A stretch of 64,000 bases of DNA from Sva-07 sp963774765 (GTDB taxonomy: Bacteria > Actinomycetota > Acidimicrobiia > Acidimicrobiales > Ilumatobacteraceae): assembly GCA_963774765.1 (NCBI GenBank), contig CAVZGP010000020.1, positions 62,001-126,000 on the forward strand, in the 5' to 3' direction. Below, piece by piece: positions 1 through 8,725 of the stretch (position 1 is the first letter of the stretch; each line of letters opens with the position of its first letter). A program made the translations under genes and the position numbers. The notes below the pieces were generated by a model. The model saw only the letters and a list, made by a program, of their open reading frames with translations, searched no databases and was not told the origin of the DNA.

Positions 1-92
1 CCTCCGTGCCCACCGGACTTGGCGCCCGACGTGCGCTTCGGATTCGAACCGCGACCGGACGCGCCGCGACCGGACGAACCGCGACCGCTCAC
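1..92 (-). CDS. partial N-terminus, possibly RlmB-type SpoU rRNA methyltransferase
   Basis: Only the first 30 codons lie in the window; the gene runs off the left edge. It starts with GTG at 92, overlapping the ispF stop codon in a GTGA arrangement, so it is translationally coupled to ispF. The visible peptide is a Gly/Ser/Arg/Lys-rich tail with repeats of SGRG. In actinobacteria a SpoU-family 23S rRNA 2'-O-methyltransferase with this kind of basic disordered N-terminus commonly follows ispD-ispF(-cysS), which is why I suggest it. No catalytic domain is visible, so the identification rests on context only. Confidence 0.4.
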   Translation of the reverse strand, partial: MSGRGSSGRGASGRGSNPKRTSGAKSGGHG

Positions 93-592
93 GACGCCGG
101 TGCCTCGGGCGAACGATGAATCAGCGCTGTGGCGAAGCACACGACACCCTCGGATCGGCCGATGGCTCCGAGTTGTTCGGCCCGGTTTCCCTTGACGGTG
201 ACCGGCGCGCCGACCGCGACAGTCAGGTTGCGTTGCATCTCGTCACGGTACGGGGCGATCTTCGGCACTTCGCACACCACGGCGCAATCGACGTTCGACG
301 CCCGCCAGCCGTCCTCGGCGAGCATGGCGGCGACGTGACGCAGCAACGCCATCGAGTCGGCGCCGCGCCAGCGATCGTCGGTGTCCGGGAAATGCATCCC
401 GATGTCGCCCAACCCGGCGGCACCGAGGAGCGCGTCGGCGCAGGCGTGCGCGACGACGTCGGCATCGCTGTGGCCCTCGAGCCCGATCACACCGTCGAAA
501 TGACAGCCGCCCAGCACCATCACGCGGTCGGCTTCGGTGCTGAACCGGTGCACGTCGAAGCCCTGACCGACTCGGAACTCAGGGACGGTCAT
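89..592 (-). CDS. ispF: 2-C-methyl-D-erythritol 2,4-cyclodiphosphate synthase
   Basis: 167 aa, full length for IspF. It catalyses cyclisation of CDP-methylerythritol 2-phosphate to MEcPP in the cytosolic MEP isoprenoid pathway. The N-terminal metal-site motif GFDVHRF (Asp13, His15) and the GHSDADVVAHA segment (metal His49) are present, as is the C-terminal KGNRAEQLGAIGR-type stretch. The start at 592 overlaps the ispD stop at 589 by 4 nt, so ispD-ispF-(SpoU methyltransferase?) is one operon read leftward. Confidence 0.96.
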   Translation of the reverse strand: MTVPEFRVGQGFDVHRFSTEADRVMVLGGCHFDGVIGLEGHSDADVVAHACADALLGAAGLGDIGMHFPDTDDRWRGADSMALLRHVAAMLAEDGWRASNVDCAVVCEVPKIAPYRDEMQRNLTVAVGAPVTVKGNRAEQLGAIGRSEGVVCFATALIHRSPEAPAS

Positions 593-1272
593 GGCTGGTC
601 TCCTTCGTCATCGCTCGAGATCTGGCTGCGGGCCCAGAGCAGGTCGTCGAGCACGGTGATCTTGCGGTTGGTCACCTCGCCGTCGACGACCGCCACCACG
701 CCGCCGAGGCCCTCGACCAGCGCGGCATCGTCGGTGGCATCGCCACCGGATTGGTGAGCTGCGCGCAGGACGCCGGCGCGGAAGGCCTGAGGTGTCTGGA
801 CGGCGACGAGTGACGCCCGATCCGGTGTCGACACGACCACTCCGTGTGCAACAACCTTGATCGTGTCGGTCACGGCGATCGTCGGGATCGCGGCGTCGGC
901 ACCGTGGTGGACGGCGGCGATCGCTCGGCGATACAGCTCGGCGGTCGCCAGCGGGCGAGCGGCATCGTGCACGCAGATGATCGTGGCCTCGGGCGGCACC
1001 GCTGCGAGCCCCGCTCGCACCGACTCGCTGCGGGTCGCTCCGCCGGCGATCGCTCCTTCCTGTCGGGCGTCTCCTGGTGGCACCACCACGACGACGCCGT
1101 CCGACGCCTCACGAGCAACGGCAACCGATCGATCGATCACCCGCGCCTCGCCGAGCAGCTCGTACTGCTTGGCCGTGCCGAAGCGTCGACCGCTGCCTCC
1201 ACCCACGACGATCGTCCAAATCTGCTCGGCAGGAGGCACATCGGCGCAGGGTAGTACCGTGACCGATGTCAT
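589..1272 (-). CDS. ispD: 2-C-methyl-D-erythritol 4-phosphate cytidylyltransferase
   Basis: 227 aa. Transfers CMP to MEP, the step before IspE/IspF. The nucleotide-binding loop is VVGGGSGRRFG near residues 22-32, with VHDAARPL and the QTPQAF motif typical of IspD. The reading frame stays open far upstream, but homology starts here; ATG at 1272 is the first start that does not run into the divergent regulator. The start codon overlaps the start of the Crp/Fnr gene on the other strand, so the two genes have no intergenic space. Confidence 0.95.
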   Translation of the reverse strand: MTSVTVLPCADVPPAEQIWTIVVGGGSGRRFGTAKQYELLGEARVIDRSVAVAREASDGVVVVVPPGDARQEGAIAGGATRSESVRAGLAAVPPEATIICVHDAARPLATAELYRRAIAAVHHGADAAIPTIAVTDTIKVVAHGVVVSTPDRASLVAVQTPQAFRAGVLRAAHQSGGDATDDAALVEGLGGVVAVVDGEVTNRKITVLDDLLWARSQISSDDEGDQP

Positions 1273-1933
1273 GGCCCACGAAGAGACCCTCGCCCGCACC
1301 GACTTCTTCGCGGACGCCTCCCCGGACGCGCTCAACGCGGTTGCCTCCTCGGGGCACGAACTGCACATGATCCGGGGCGACGTGTTGTTCAACGAGGGAG
1401 ATCCACCGGAATCGCTGTACCTGGTGCTGCGCGGGCGAGTGGCGATCGCACTGGCCAATCCGATCGACCGACGCGAGAGCGTGGTCGCGTTGATGGAGAG
1501 CGGCGATCTCTTCGGCGAGATGGGAATGCTCGACGACGGGCCGCGGTCCGCGATGGCGAGGGCGCTCGAGCCGACGACGGTGTTGGCGATCCCGTACGCC
1601 CAGGTGCTCGTCATGTTCGACGAGAACCCGAAGCTGCTCTGGAACGTGGCGCGCCTGCTGGCGCAGCGCATCCGCGTCACGGATGAAGCGCTGGCCGACT
1701 CTGTCTTCCTCGATGTCACCGGACGCACGGCGAAACGACTTCTCGAACTCGCCGACGGCATCGACGAGTTCACCTTGCCGGTCACCCAGGAGGAACTCGC
1801 CGGCATGGTCGGAGCGTCGCGGGAACGGGTCAACAAGGCCATCGCCAGCTTCATCCGTCTCGGCTGGCTCGAACAGAACGACCGCAGCTACCGCATCACC
1901 CAACGCGACCGCCTCGAACTCCGCGCCCGCTGA
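1271..1933 (+). CDS. Crp/Fnr family transcriptional regulator
   Basis: 220 aa from ATG 1271; an in-frame GTG at 1259 is an alternative start. The N-terminal cyclic-nucleotide-binding beta-barrel (about residues 10-125, with GDLFGEMGMLDDGPRSA as the phosphate-binding-cassette region) is followed by a C-terminal winged helix with VTQEELAGMVGASRERVNKA, the usual Crp recognition-helix region. There is no cysteine cluster, so it is Crp/GlxR-like rather than an Fe-S Fnr. It is divergent from ispD with overlapping start codons, so its promoter must lie inside ispD. Its stop codon lies in the palindrome at 1931-1965. Confidence 0.9.
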   Translation: MAHEETLARTDFFADASPDALNAVASSGHELHMIRGDVLFNEGDPPESLYLVLRGRVAIALANPIDRRESVVALMESGDLFGEMGMLDDGPRSAMARALEPTTVLAIPYAQVLVMFDENPKLLWNVARLLAQRIRVTDEALADSVFLDVTGRTAKRLLELADGIDEFTLPVTQEELAGMVGASRERVNKAIASFIRLGWLEQNDRSYRITQRDRLELRAR

Positions 1934-1965
1934 TTGCACCAGGGGTCAGACCCCTGGTGCAATCA
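1931..1965. repeat. perfect palindrome spanning two stop codons (family A, copy 1)
   Basis: Two 17-nt arms (1931-1947 and 1949-1965) are perfectly complementary around a single central base. The arm ends in CACCAGGGGTC, the core shared with copies at 17953 and 50464. The outer TGA of the left arm is the stop codon of the Crp gene and the TCA of the right arm is the stop of the convergent hydrolase. It probably acts as a bidirectional terminator or as a REP-like mobile palindrome. Confidence 0.9.
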
Positions 1966-2628
1966 GGTGGTGAGCCAGGTGTGGGCGCGTTGGAAGGCGT
2001 CGGCGGCATCGGCCGGTCGGTGGGCCGGGCGCTCGGGAGCGTGCGCGAAGCCGTGTTCGGCGTCCGGGTAGGGAACGACATTGACCCCGGATGCCTCAAG
2101 CGCGACGACATCGGCCGGCGGGGTGTACGAGTCGAGTTCGCCGATGACCGCCAGAACCCGGTCGGGATGTCCGGCGGCCAGATGGTCGAGCGGCTCCCCT
2201 TGGCCTGGCCCCTTCCACGCGTCGGGCAACCGGATCATTCCGTAGAAGCTGGCGATCTTCGCGAAGCGGTCGCTGCGCGCCGCCTTGAAGCAGTACATGC
2301 CGCCCATGCAGAACCCGAGCAGACCGACGCGATCGCAGCCGGTCGCCTCGGCGGCCTCGACCAGGTCACGAAGGTGCCGCTCGTCGTCGAGGGTCGGGAC
2401 GGCGGCGAAGCGCGGTTCGACGTCATCGCCGAGTTCCAGCCCAGGGAACGGCTCGACGGCGCACACGGTCATCGCCCACTCCGAGGCGAGCCGGGCGACC
2501 AAGTCGTCGAACAGCGGACGCAAGCCGAAGATGTCCGGTGTAATCACCAGGCCCATCGTGGCGCCGCCGTCGATTTCGGACGGCTCGATGATCTCGGCCT
2601 CGGTCCCGGACGGCAACGTGATGCGCAT
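1963..2628 (-). CDS. dienelactone hydrolase family protein
   Basis: 221 aa alpha/beta hydrolase of the DLH (carboxymethylenebutenolidase) family. The nucleophile is Cys107 in GFCMGG, with Asp166 (ELDSYTPP) and His192 (AEHGFAH) completing the Cys-Asp-His triad of that family. The substrate cannot be read from sequence; relatives open lactone rings in aromatic degradation. It is 22 nt downstream of the LLM oxidoreductase gene and probably cotranscribed with it. The stop codon is within the 1931-1965 palindrome. Confidence 0.88.
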   Translation of the reverse strand: MRITLPSGTEAEIIEPSEIDGGATMGLVITPDIFGLRPLFDDLVARLASEWAMTVCAVEPFPGLELGDDVEPRFAAVPTLDDERHLRDLVEAAEATGCDRVGLLGFCMGGMYCFKAARSDRFAKIASFYGMIRLPDAWKGPGQGEPLDHLAAGHPDRVLAVIGELDSYTPPADVVALEASGVNVVPYPDAEHGFAHAPERPAHRPADAADAFQRAHTWLTT

Positions 2629-2650
2629 CGGGCTGACGTTAGTAGCGGCG

Positions 2651-3649
2651 TCAGGCGCGGGCGAAGGTGTCGATCATCAGATGGACGTCGGCGGCGAGCG
2701 GGTACAGGATCGGGCACGTGCAGCCCGATGCGACGTACTCGTCGACCTTCGCACGGACCTCGTCGGGGGTGCCCGACGCCGTGATCATCTGAACGATCTC
2801 GTCGGGGACGAGCTTGCTCGCTGCCACGACCTGATCGTGGGTCGCGGGCCAGGTGAGGACCTCGCCGATCTCGTCGAGGAGTTCCTGCGGGACTCCCGAC
2901 GCCTTCATGATGTGCGGCTGTTGGCCGAGGTACTGCGTGACGAGGAGGCGAGCGCCGTCGAGTGCGGCCTGACGATCCTCGTCGACAGAACACACGACGA
3001 GCTGCGGCCGGTCGATGTCATCGAGCGAACGTCCCACCTTTGCCGCGCCTCGCTCCAACGCTTCCAGCGCGCCGACGTTGTAGCTCGGCGACACCAGGTA
3101 ATTCAGCACTGCACCGTCCGCGATCTCTCCCGTCAGCTCCATCATCTGCATCCCGGTCGCGCCGATGTAGATCGGCACGTCCTTCGAACGGCGTTCCTGA
3201 TGGACGTAGTCGAGTTCGACCCCGTCGAGCTGCACATGGAATCCGTCCATCGACACGGTCTCGTTGTTCAGCAGCCCTCTGACGGCGTCGACGACCTCGC
3301 GCATCACCTTCAGCGGCCGCGACCGATCGATGCCGACCTTCGACGCCAACGGGTCCCACCACGCGCCGAGCCCGCAGATCATCCGGCCGGGAGCGAGGTC
3401 GTCGAGCGTCGAGAACGTCGAGGCGAGTCGGGCGGCGTTGCGCGTCCAGATGTCGATGACGCCCGAGCCGATCTTGATCCGCTCGGTGTTGGCTGCGAAG
3501 GCCGCCATCGGCACGACGGCGTCGCGGACCAGCCGGCTGTCGGCCTGCCAAACGGCATCGAAGCCTTTGGCCTCGGCGTACTGGACGAGTTCGATGCCCT
3601 GGCGGATGTCGTGGGCGTCTTGGAGGTACAGCGCAACCGGATACGTCAT
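2651..3649 (-). CDS. LLM class F420-dependent oxidoreductase
   Basis: 332 aa from ATG 3649; the longer open frame upstream overlaps the ABC permease and has no family similarity. Luciferase-like TIM barrel: GIELVQYAEAKGFDAVWQ near the N-terminus, the GSGVIDIWTRNAARLA strand, and the APGRMICGLG stretch that contacts flavin/F420 phosphate in this family. Expected to use cofactor F420; the substrate is unknown. Divergent from the ABC exporter operon starting at 3741. Confidence 0.88.
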   Translation of the reverse strand: MTYPVALYLQDAHDIRQGIELVQYAEAKGFDAVWQADSRLVRDAVVPMAAFAANTERIKIGSGVIDIWTRNAARLASTFSTLDDLAPGRMICGLGAWWDPLASKVGIDRSRPLKVMREVVDAVRGLLNNETVSMDGFHVQLDGVELDYVHQERRSKDVPIYIGATGMQMMELTGEIADGAVLNYLVSPSYNVGALEALERGAAKVGRSLDDIDRPQLVVCSVDEDRQAALDGARLLVTQYLGQQPHIMKASGVPQELLDEIGEVLTWPATHDQVVAASKLVPDEIVQMITASGTPDEVRAKVDEYVASGCTCPILYPLAADVHLMIDTFARA

Positions 3650-3740
3650 GTACGCAGCTTCCCACGGTGCCGCCGCTGCCGCCAACGACAGGCGTTTCAG
3701 ACGGTGCGTCGCTAGCGTCGTGCGCGAGGTCCCCCCGACG

Positions 3741-4886
3741 ATGTTTCTCGCTTTCAAGGAAATGGCACGCGCCAAGGTGCGCTTCGCGTTGCTGATCGCG
3801 GCCATCGCGCTGCTCGTCTTCCTGATCCTGTTCCAGCAGTCGTTGCAGAACGGCTTGATCACCGGCTTCATCGGGGCGATCCGCGAGCAGAACGCCCCGG
3901 TGCTCGTCTACAGCGTCGACGGCCAGCGCGTGCTCCAGGGCAGCGTGATCACCCCGGACATGGAGGCCGACGTCCTCGCAGCACCCGGCACCGGTGATGT
4001 CGGACCGATCGGCCAGGGGACGTTCACCGGCCAGCCGAGCGGCAACGCCGACGGCGAGACGTTCGACACCACGCTGATCGGCTACGAACTCGGCCCCGAC
4101 GGCAACGGCATCGGCGCGCCGACCACCGTGGTCGCCGGCCGGCTGCCCACTGCCGACGGCGAGGGCGTGGTCAGCGACGCCGACGTGCAGCTCGGCTACG
4201 ACATCGACGACACCGTCACGCTGCTGCCGGGCGGCAAGGAGATCACCATCGTCGGCATCGCCGAGAACGCGCAGCTCAACGTGTCACCGACCCTGTTCGT
4301 CTCCTACGACACCTACCTCGACGCGGTCAAGAGCGTGAACCCGGACGCCGGCACGCCGCTGCCGAACGTGCTCGGGGTGATCCCCGCCGACGGCTTCACC
4401 CCCGACGAAGCGGTGGCGTCGATCAACGAGCAGTCGCTGGCGCTCGACGCGCTGACCAAGGAGGACGCGGCGGCCGAAACCCCGGGGGTCGCGCAGGTGC
4501 AACAGTCGTTCAACATCATCTTCCTGCTCTACGGCCTGGTCGTGCCGTGCGTGACCGGGCTGTTCTTCCTGATCGTCACGTTCCAGAAGGCCAACTCGCT
4601 CACGCTGCTGCGTGCGATCGGCGCGCCGGCCGGCAGGTTGGTGACGTCGCTCCTCATCCAGGTGGTCGTGATCATCGGCGTCGGACTTGCGATCGGCACA
4701 CTGCTCTACTACCCGGTGTCCCAGCAGGCGTTGGGTGGCATCGCGCTCCAGTTCGAGACCGCTGCGGTGATCTTCTGGTCGGTGCTGCTGCTGTCGCTCG
4801 GCGTGCTGAGTTCGCTCGTCGCGGCGCGGCGCGTGCTGAAGATCGATCCGATCGAGGCGACGACCGGCCAAGGGGTGGGGTCATGA
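3741..4886 (+). CDS. ABC exporter permease, FtsX/MacB-DevC type (subunit 1)
   Basis: 381 aa from ATG 3741 (in-frame GTG at 3720 possible). It has the MacB/DevC topology: one N-terminal membrane helix (about 15-36), a large extracytoplasmic domain (about 40-255), then three C-terminal helices of the FtsX domain with the LRAIGAPAGRL coupling motif. It overlaps the next permease by 4 nt. With 4883-5986 and 5983-6678 it forms a heterodimeric permease plus ATPase. Such systems export lipids, peptides or antibiotics, or transmit mechanical force; cargo is not predictable here. Confidence 0.9.
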   Translation: MFLAFKEMARAKVRFALLIAAIALLVFLILFQQSLQNGLITGFIGAIREQNAPVLVYSVDGQRVLQGSVITPDMEADVLAAPGTGDVGPIGQGTFTGQPSGNADGETFDTTLIGYELGPDGNGIGAPTTVVAGRLPTADGEGVVSDADVQLGYDIDDTVTLLPGGKEITIVGIAENAQLNVSPTLFVSYDTYLDAVKSVNPDAGTPLPNVLGVIPADGFTPDEAVASINEQSLALDALTKEDAAAETPGVAQVQQSFNIIFLLYGLVVPCVTGLFFLIVTFQKANSLTLLRAIGAPAGRLVTSLLIQVVVIIGVGLAIGTLLYYPVSQQALGGIALQFETAAVIFWSVLLLSLGVLSSLVAARRVLKIDPIEATTGQGVGS

Positions 4887-5986
4887 AGCTCGCCCTGAAG
4901 GAACTGCGTCGTCGTCCCGGACGATTCGCCACGGCCACGGTCATTCTGACGCTGATCGCCATCCTGTTGATGTTCCTCGGCGGGTTGCTCGACGGGCTGA
5001 TCGCGTCGTCCACCGGCGCCATCCGCGCGCAGAACGCCGACGCGATCGTCTACTCCGACACGGCCCAGGCCTCGTTCCTCCGCAGCCGCATCGACCCCGA
5101 ACTCCGAGCGCAGGTCGAAGCGGTCGACGGCGTCACCGAGGTCGGCGGCATCGGCAACGTGCAGCTTGGCGCCCGTGTGCCCGGCAACGACGTCCGCGAT
5201 CTCGCCAGCGTCGCCCTGTTCGGCTACGAACTCGCACCCGACGGCGTCCCCGACGCGCCGCCGTACGGCCAGGCCTGGGCCGACGAGAGCATCAAAGCCG
5301 ACAACGTCGAGGAGGGCATGATCATCGAGGTCGGCCCGGCCCGCACACCGATCGAGATCATCGGGTTCGTCGAGGACACGAACTTCAATGGCCAGTCGAG
5401 CCTCTGGACGTCGCCCGACACGTGGCGCGACACGCTGAGCGCGAACCGCCCCGACGCTCAGCTCGGCCCCGACGTGTTCCAGGCGCTCGTCGTGCGCGGT
5501 GACGGCGACGATTTACCGGCGGCCATCGACGCGGCGACTGACGGTGCCACCGAGACCTACACCGTCGATCAAGCAGTCGACGCGATCCCCGGCGTCACCG
5601 AGCAGCAGGCGACGTTCAACCAGATCATCGGCGTCACCGTGGCGATCGCGCTGGTCGTGATCGGGTTGTTCTTCGCCCTGCTCACGGTCGAGCGCACCAG
5701 CCTCTACGGCGTCCTCAAGGCGCTCGGCGCGAAGTCGTCGACGATCTTCGCGGGCCTCGTGGCTCAGGCGGTGGTCGTCACGGCGATCGCCTCGCTCGTC
5801 GCCGGCACCCTCGTGGTACTGCTCGATGTCCTGCTCCCGCCGGGATCGATCCCGCTACTGATCACGCCGGCGCGAATCGTCCTCAGCATCGTGCTCCTGC
5901 TCGTCGCCGCCGTCCTCGGCTGCTCGTTCTCCCTGCGCCGCGTGCTGCGCGTCGACCCCGCCTCAGCGATCGGAACCACCTCATGA
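4883..5986 (+). CDS. ABC exporter permease, FtsX/MacB-DevC type (subunit 2)
   Basis: 367 aa paralogue of the preceding permease with the same layout: N-terminal helix after the basic MKLALKELRRRPGRF start, a soluble domain with the same IRAQNADAIVYS-type opening as its neighbour, and three C-terminal helices containing LKALGAKSSTIFA. The start overlaps the upstream stop by ATGA and its own stop overlaps the ATPase start by ATGA, so the three subunits are translationally coupled. The tandem pair probably arose by duplication. Confidence 0.9.
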   Translation: MKLALKELRRRPGRFATATVILTLIAILLMFLGGLLDGLIASSTGAIRAQNADAIVYSDTAQASFLRSRIDPELRAQVEAVDGVTEVGGIGNVQLGARVPGNDVRDLASVALFGYELAPDGVPDAPPYGQAWADESIKADNVEEGMIIEVGPARTPIEIIGFVEDTNFNGQSSLWTSPDTWRDTLSANRPDAQLGPDVFQALVVRGDGDDLPAAIDAATDGATETYTVDQAVDAIPGVTEQQATFNQIIGVTVAIALVVIGLFFALLTVERTSLYGVLKALGAKSSTIFAGLVAQAVVVTAIASLVAGTLVVLLDVLLPPGSIPLLITPARIVLSIVLLLVAAVLGCSFSLRRVLRVDPASAIGTTS

Positions 5987-6678
5987 ACACAGCACCCGCC
6001 GTGTCGACGGCACTCCAACTCAACGACGTGCGCAAGGTGTACACGATGGGTGACGGCTCCGACGTCGTCGCACTCGACCACGCCACGCTCACCCTGGGCA
6101 GCGACGAGATGGTCGCGCTCGTCGGGCCCTCCGGCTCGGGCAAGACCACGCTGTGCTCGATCGCCGGCGGCATCCTGTCGGCGACCGAGGGAACGATCGT
6201 CGTGGGTGGCGAGGACATCTCGGGACACAACGCCAAGGAACTCACGAAGTTCCGCCAGGACAAGGTGGGCTTCGTGTTCCAGTCGGTCAACCTCGTGCCG
6301 TTCCTGAACGCCCGCGAGAACCTGCTGGTCGTCGACGAGCTCGGCAAGCGCACGGGTGCACCGGCGAAGGCACGCGCCGATCAGCTGCTGGAGGAACTGG
6401 GGCTCGCCGACCGCGCGAAGAACCTGCCGTCGCAGCTGTCGGGCGGCCAGCGCCAGCGTGTCGCGATCGGGCGGGCGTTGATGAACGATCCCGCACTGGT
6501 GCTGTTCGACGAGCCCACGTCGGCGCTCGACACCAAGCTCGGCGAGCAGGTGATGGAGCTGATCCAGGGCGAGATGAAGTCGCGTGGCATCGCAGCGATC
6601 GTGGTGACCCACGACGAGCGCATCACCCATTTCTGCGACCGCAGCGTCCACATCGTCGACGGCCGCCTCGAGGCCTGA
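5983..6678 (+). CDS. ABC transporter ATP-binding protein, MacB/LolD type
   Basis: 231 aa nucleotide-binding domain. Walker A GPSGSGKTT (about residues 45-53), Q-loop in VGFVFQSVNLVPF, signature LSGGQRQRVAIGRA, Walker B LVLFDEPTSALD and H-loop VTHDE are all intact. It energises the two FtsX-type permeases upstream, as in MacAB, LolCDE and DevBCA systems. No periplasmic adaptor gene is nearby. The 33-bp duplicated sequence at 6678-6746 starts at its stop codon. Confidence 0.93.
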   Translation: MNTAPAVSTALQLNDVRKVYTMGDGSDVVALDHATLTLGSDEMVALVGPSGSGKTTLCSIAGGILSATEGTIVVGGEDISGHNAKELTKFRQDKVGFVFQSVNLVPFLNARENLLVVDELGKRTGAPAKARADQLLEELGLADRAKNLPSQLSGGQRQRVAIGRALMNDPALVLFDEPTSALDTKLGEQVMELIQGEMKSRGIAAIVVTHDERITHFCDRSVHIVDGRLEA

Positions 6679-6746
6679 CGGTCCTCCCCGGCCCCGTCCC
6701 CACCCGGACCCTCACGGTCCTCCCCGGCCCCGACCCCGCCCGGACC
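6678..6746. repeat. tandem duplication of a 33-bp C-rich unit
   Basis: Two copies (6678-6710 and 6714-6746) differ at two positions and are separated by 3 bp, period 36 bp. The unit is strongly C-rich on this strand (CCTCCCCGGCCCCG). It fills the gap between the two ABC transporter operons and begins inside the stop codon of the ATPase gene. The rest of the gap up to 6831 holds no recognisable element. Confidence 0.8.
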
Positions 6747-6831
6747 TTGGTCCCCGGCCGAGCCCAAGTCCCCGAGCCACATTTCGTTGCGGCGTGCATG
6801 ATCGCTGTTGCAACGAGGCATCCTGGCGGGC

Positions 6832-7809
6832 ATGGCTGCAGCGATTCAGGCACGGGCCCTTCGACGAACCTTCGGGGATTTCGAGGCGGTGGCCGGCATC
6901 GACCTCGACGTCCCCGACGGGCAGATCTACGGCTTCCTCGGACCCAACGGTGCCGGCAAGTCCACCACCGTCAAGATGCTGTGCACGCTGCTCGGCATCA
7001 CCTCGGGATCCGCGACCGTCGCCGGGCTCGACGTGCACACGCAGCCCGACGAGATCCGGCTACGCATCGGCGTGGCGCTCCAGGACTCCTCGATCGACGG
7101 CAAGCAGACCGGCCGCGAGATGCTCCGGCTCCAGGGCCGCCTCTACGGACTGACCAAGCACGACGTCGCCCAACGCATGGACCACGTGATCAGCCTCGTC
7201 GACATCGGCGACGCGATCGACAATCGTGTCGAGTCGTACTCGGGCGGCATGAAGCGACGCCTCGACCTGGCGATGTCGTTGATCCATCGCCCGCAGGTGT
7301 TGTTCCTCGACGAGCCGACCACCGGCCTCGACCCGGTCAGTCGGTCGTCGGTGTGGGCCGAGGTCCGGCGCCTCAATCGCGAACACGGCATGACGATCTT
7401 CCTCACCACGCAGTATCTCGAGGAGGCTGACGAACTGGCCGACCGGGTGGGGATCATCGCCAACGGCCTGATCAAGGCCGAGGGCGAACCGGCGGCACTC
7501 AAACGTGAGATCGGTGCCGACCTCATCCAGGCCGAGGTCGAAGGTGACGTGGCAGCCGCAGCCGACGCCGTGCGCGCCGTCGACGGCATCGACGATGTAC
7601 AGATCCACCACAACGAACTCGCCGTGGCGACCACCGACGGCGCCGGGCTGATCGCCCACGTCGCCGTGGCGCTCAACGGCTGCGGCGTGCCCGTGCGATC
7701 ACTCACCCTGCGCACCCCGACACTCGATGACGTGTACCTGCACGTCACCGGCAGCCACTTCGCCGACGCCGAGGAACCCACCGAGGCGGATCTGGAGGCA
7801 GCGTCATGA
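6832..7809 (+). CDS. daunorubicin-resistance-type ABC transporter ATP-binding protein (DrrA family)
   Basis: 325 aa from ATG 6832 (an in-frame TTG at 6808 extends it by 8 residues). N-terminal ATPase with Walker A GPNGAGKST, Q-loop VALQDSSIDG, signature YSGGMKRRLDLAMSL, Walker B LFLDEPTTGLD, then a C-terminal extension (about 225-325) ending in LTLRTPTLDDVYLHVTG, which is the DrrA-type CDRA region. It overlaps the permease start by 4 nt and drives export of a hydrophobic compound or lipid. Confidence 0.92.
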   Translation: MAAAIQARALRRTFGDFEAVAGIDLDVPDGQIYGFLGPNGAGKSTTVKMLCTLLGITSGSATVAGLDVHTQPDEIRLRIGVALQDSSIDGKQTGREMLRLQGRLYGLTKHDVAQRMDHVISLVDIGDAIDNRVESYSGGMKRRLDLAMSLIHRPQVLFLDEPTTGLDPVSRSSVWAEVRRLNREHGMTIFLTTQYLEEADELADRVGIIANGLIKAEGEPAALKREIGADLIQAEVEGDVAAAADAVRAVDGIDDVQIHHNELAVATTDGAGLIAHVAVALNGCGVPVRSLTLRTPTLDDVYLHVTGSHFADAEEPTEADLEAAS

Positions 7810-8630
7810 CCGCCACGACGACCACGACACCGACGACAGGGCGCGAGTCAGCGCCGCTGGCGCGGCGCTCGTCGGCCATGCACGACTTCCTCACGATCGC
7901 CGGCCGCGCAATCCGCGGCGCCTACCGCGAGCCCGAGTTCTTCATCCCCGCGCTGATCGTGCCGGTGTTCTTCTACGTGGTGAACGTCGGGGCACTGCAG
8001 GACTTCGCGCAAGGCACCGGCGCCGTCGAGGATTTCAAGGCATTCCAGCTCCCGGTGGCGATCATCTTCGCGGTTACGGGCATCTCCCGGGCAGGTGCGC
8101 TGGTCACCGACATCCAGAGCGGCTACTTCGATCGGCTCCTGCTGACGCCGATCCGCCGACCGATGTTGCTGCTGGGATTGATGGCGGCCGACGTCGTGTC
8201 GATCGTCGCGCTCACCATTCCGGTGATCCTGCTCGGCCTGGCGTTCGGGGTGACGTTCGTGACCGGGATCGTCGGGATGGTCGTGTTCATCGCGTACGGC
8301 GCACTCTGGGGGCTGGCGTTCGCCGGGTTCCCCTATGCAATCGCCCTGAAGACCGGCAATCCCGCAGCGGTGAACTCGAGCTTCGTGCTGTTCTTTCCAT
8401 TCGCGTTCCTCACCACGTCGTTCCTCCCCGAGGACGCCCTGACCGGTTGGCTGCAGACGATCGCCAAGTACAACCCGGTGACGTACGTGCTCGAAGGTCT
8501 CCGCAGCCTGATCACCGTGGGCTGGGACTGGAGTGCGCTCGCGGGAGGTGCCGCCGCCTCGTTGGCGCTGATGGTGGTCAGCTTCGGCCTCGCCTCGATG
8601 GCCATGAAGGGCCGGGTCTCGCGCAACTGA
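7806..8630 (+). CDS. ABC-2 type permease (DrrB family)
   Basis: 274 aa integral membrane protein with about six helices. The N-terminal cytoplasmic part (about 1-45) contains the FLTIAGRAIRGAYREPEFF region, the DrrB equivalent of the coupling segment, and FPFAFLTTSFLPEDALTGWL is the typical ABC-2 family motif before the last helices. The ATGA overlap with the DrrA-like ATPase shows they form one exporter. Substrate unknown; the next gene, hsp20, has its own promoter. Confidence 0.9.
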   Translation: MTATTTTTPTTGRESAPLARRSSAMHDFLTIAGRAIRGAYREPEFFIPALIVPVFFYVVNVGALQDFAQGTGAVEDFKAFQLPVAIIFAVTGISRAGALVTDIQSGYFDRLLLTPIRRPMLLLGLMAADVVSIVALTIPVILLGLAFGVTFVTGIVGMVVFIAYGALWGLAFAGFPYAIALKTGNPAAVNSSFVLFFPFAFLTTSFLPEDALTGWLQTIAKYNPVTYVLEGLRSLITVGWDWSALAGGAAASLALMVVSFGLASMAMKGRVSRN

Positions 8631-8651
8631 TCATCAAAGTTGAGTCGAAGG

Positions 8652-8680
8652 TTGTCAAGCAAGCTGAGGGTTGCTAACTT
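8652..8680 (+). promoter_or_regulatory. sigma-70-like promoter of hsp20
   Basis: TTGTCA (8652-8657) and TAACTT (8675-8680) are separated by 17 nt, giving a transcription start near 8687, about 40 nt upstream of the hsp20 start. A TTGA-N11-TCAA element lies around the -35 box, but I cannot assign it to a known heat-shock repressor. Confidence 0.6.
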
Positions 8681-8725
8681 CACAGGTGCAACACATCACC
8701 ACTCACTTTCCCCCGGAGGCCCATC

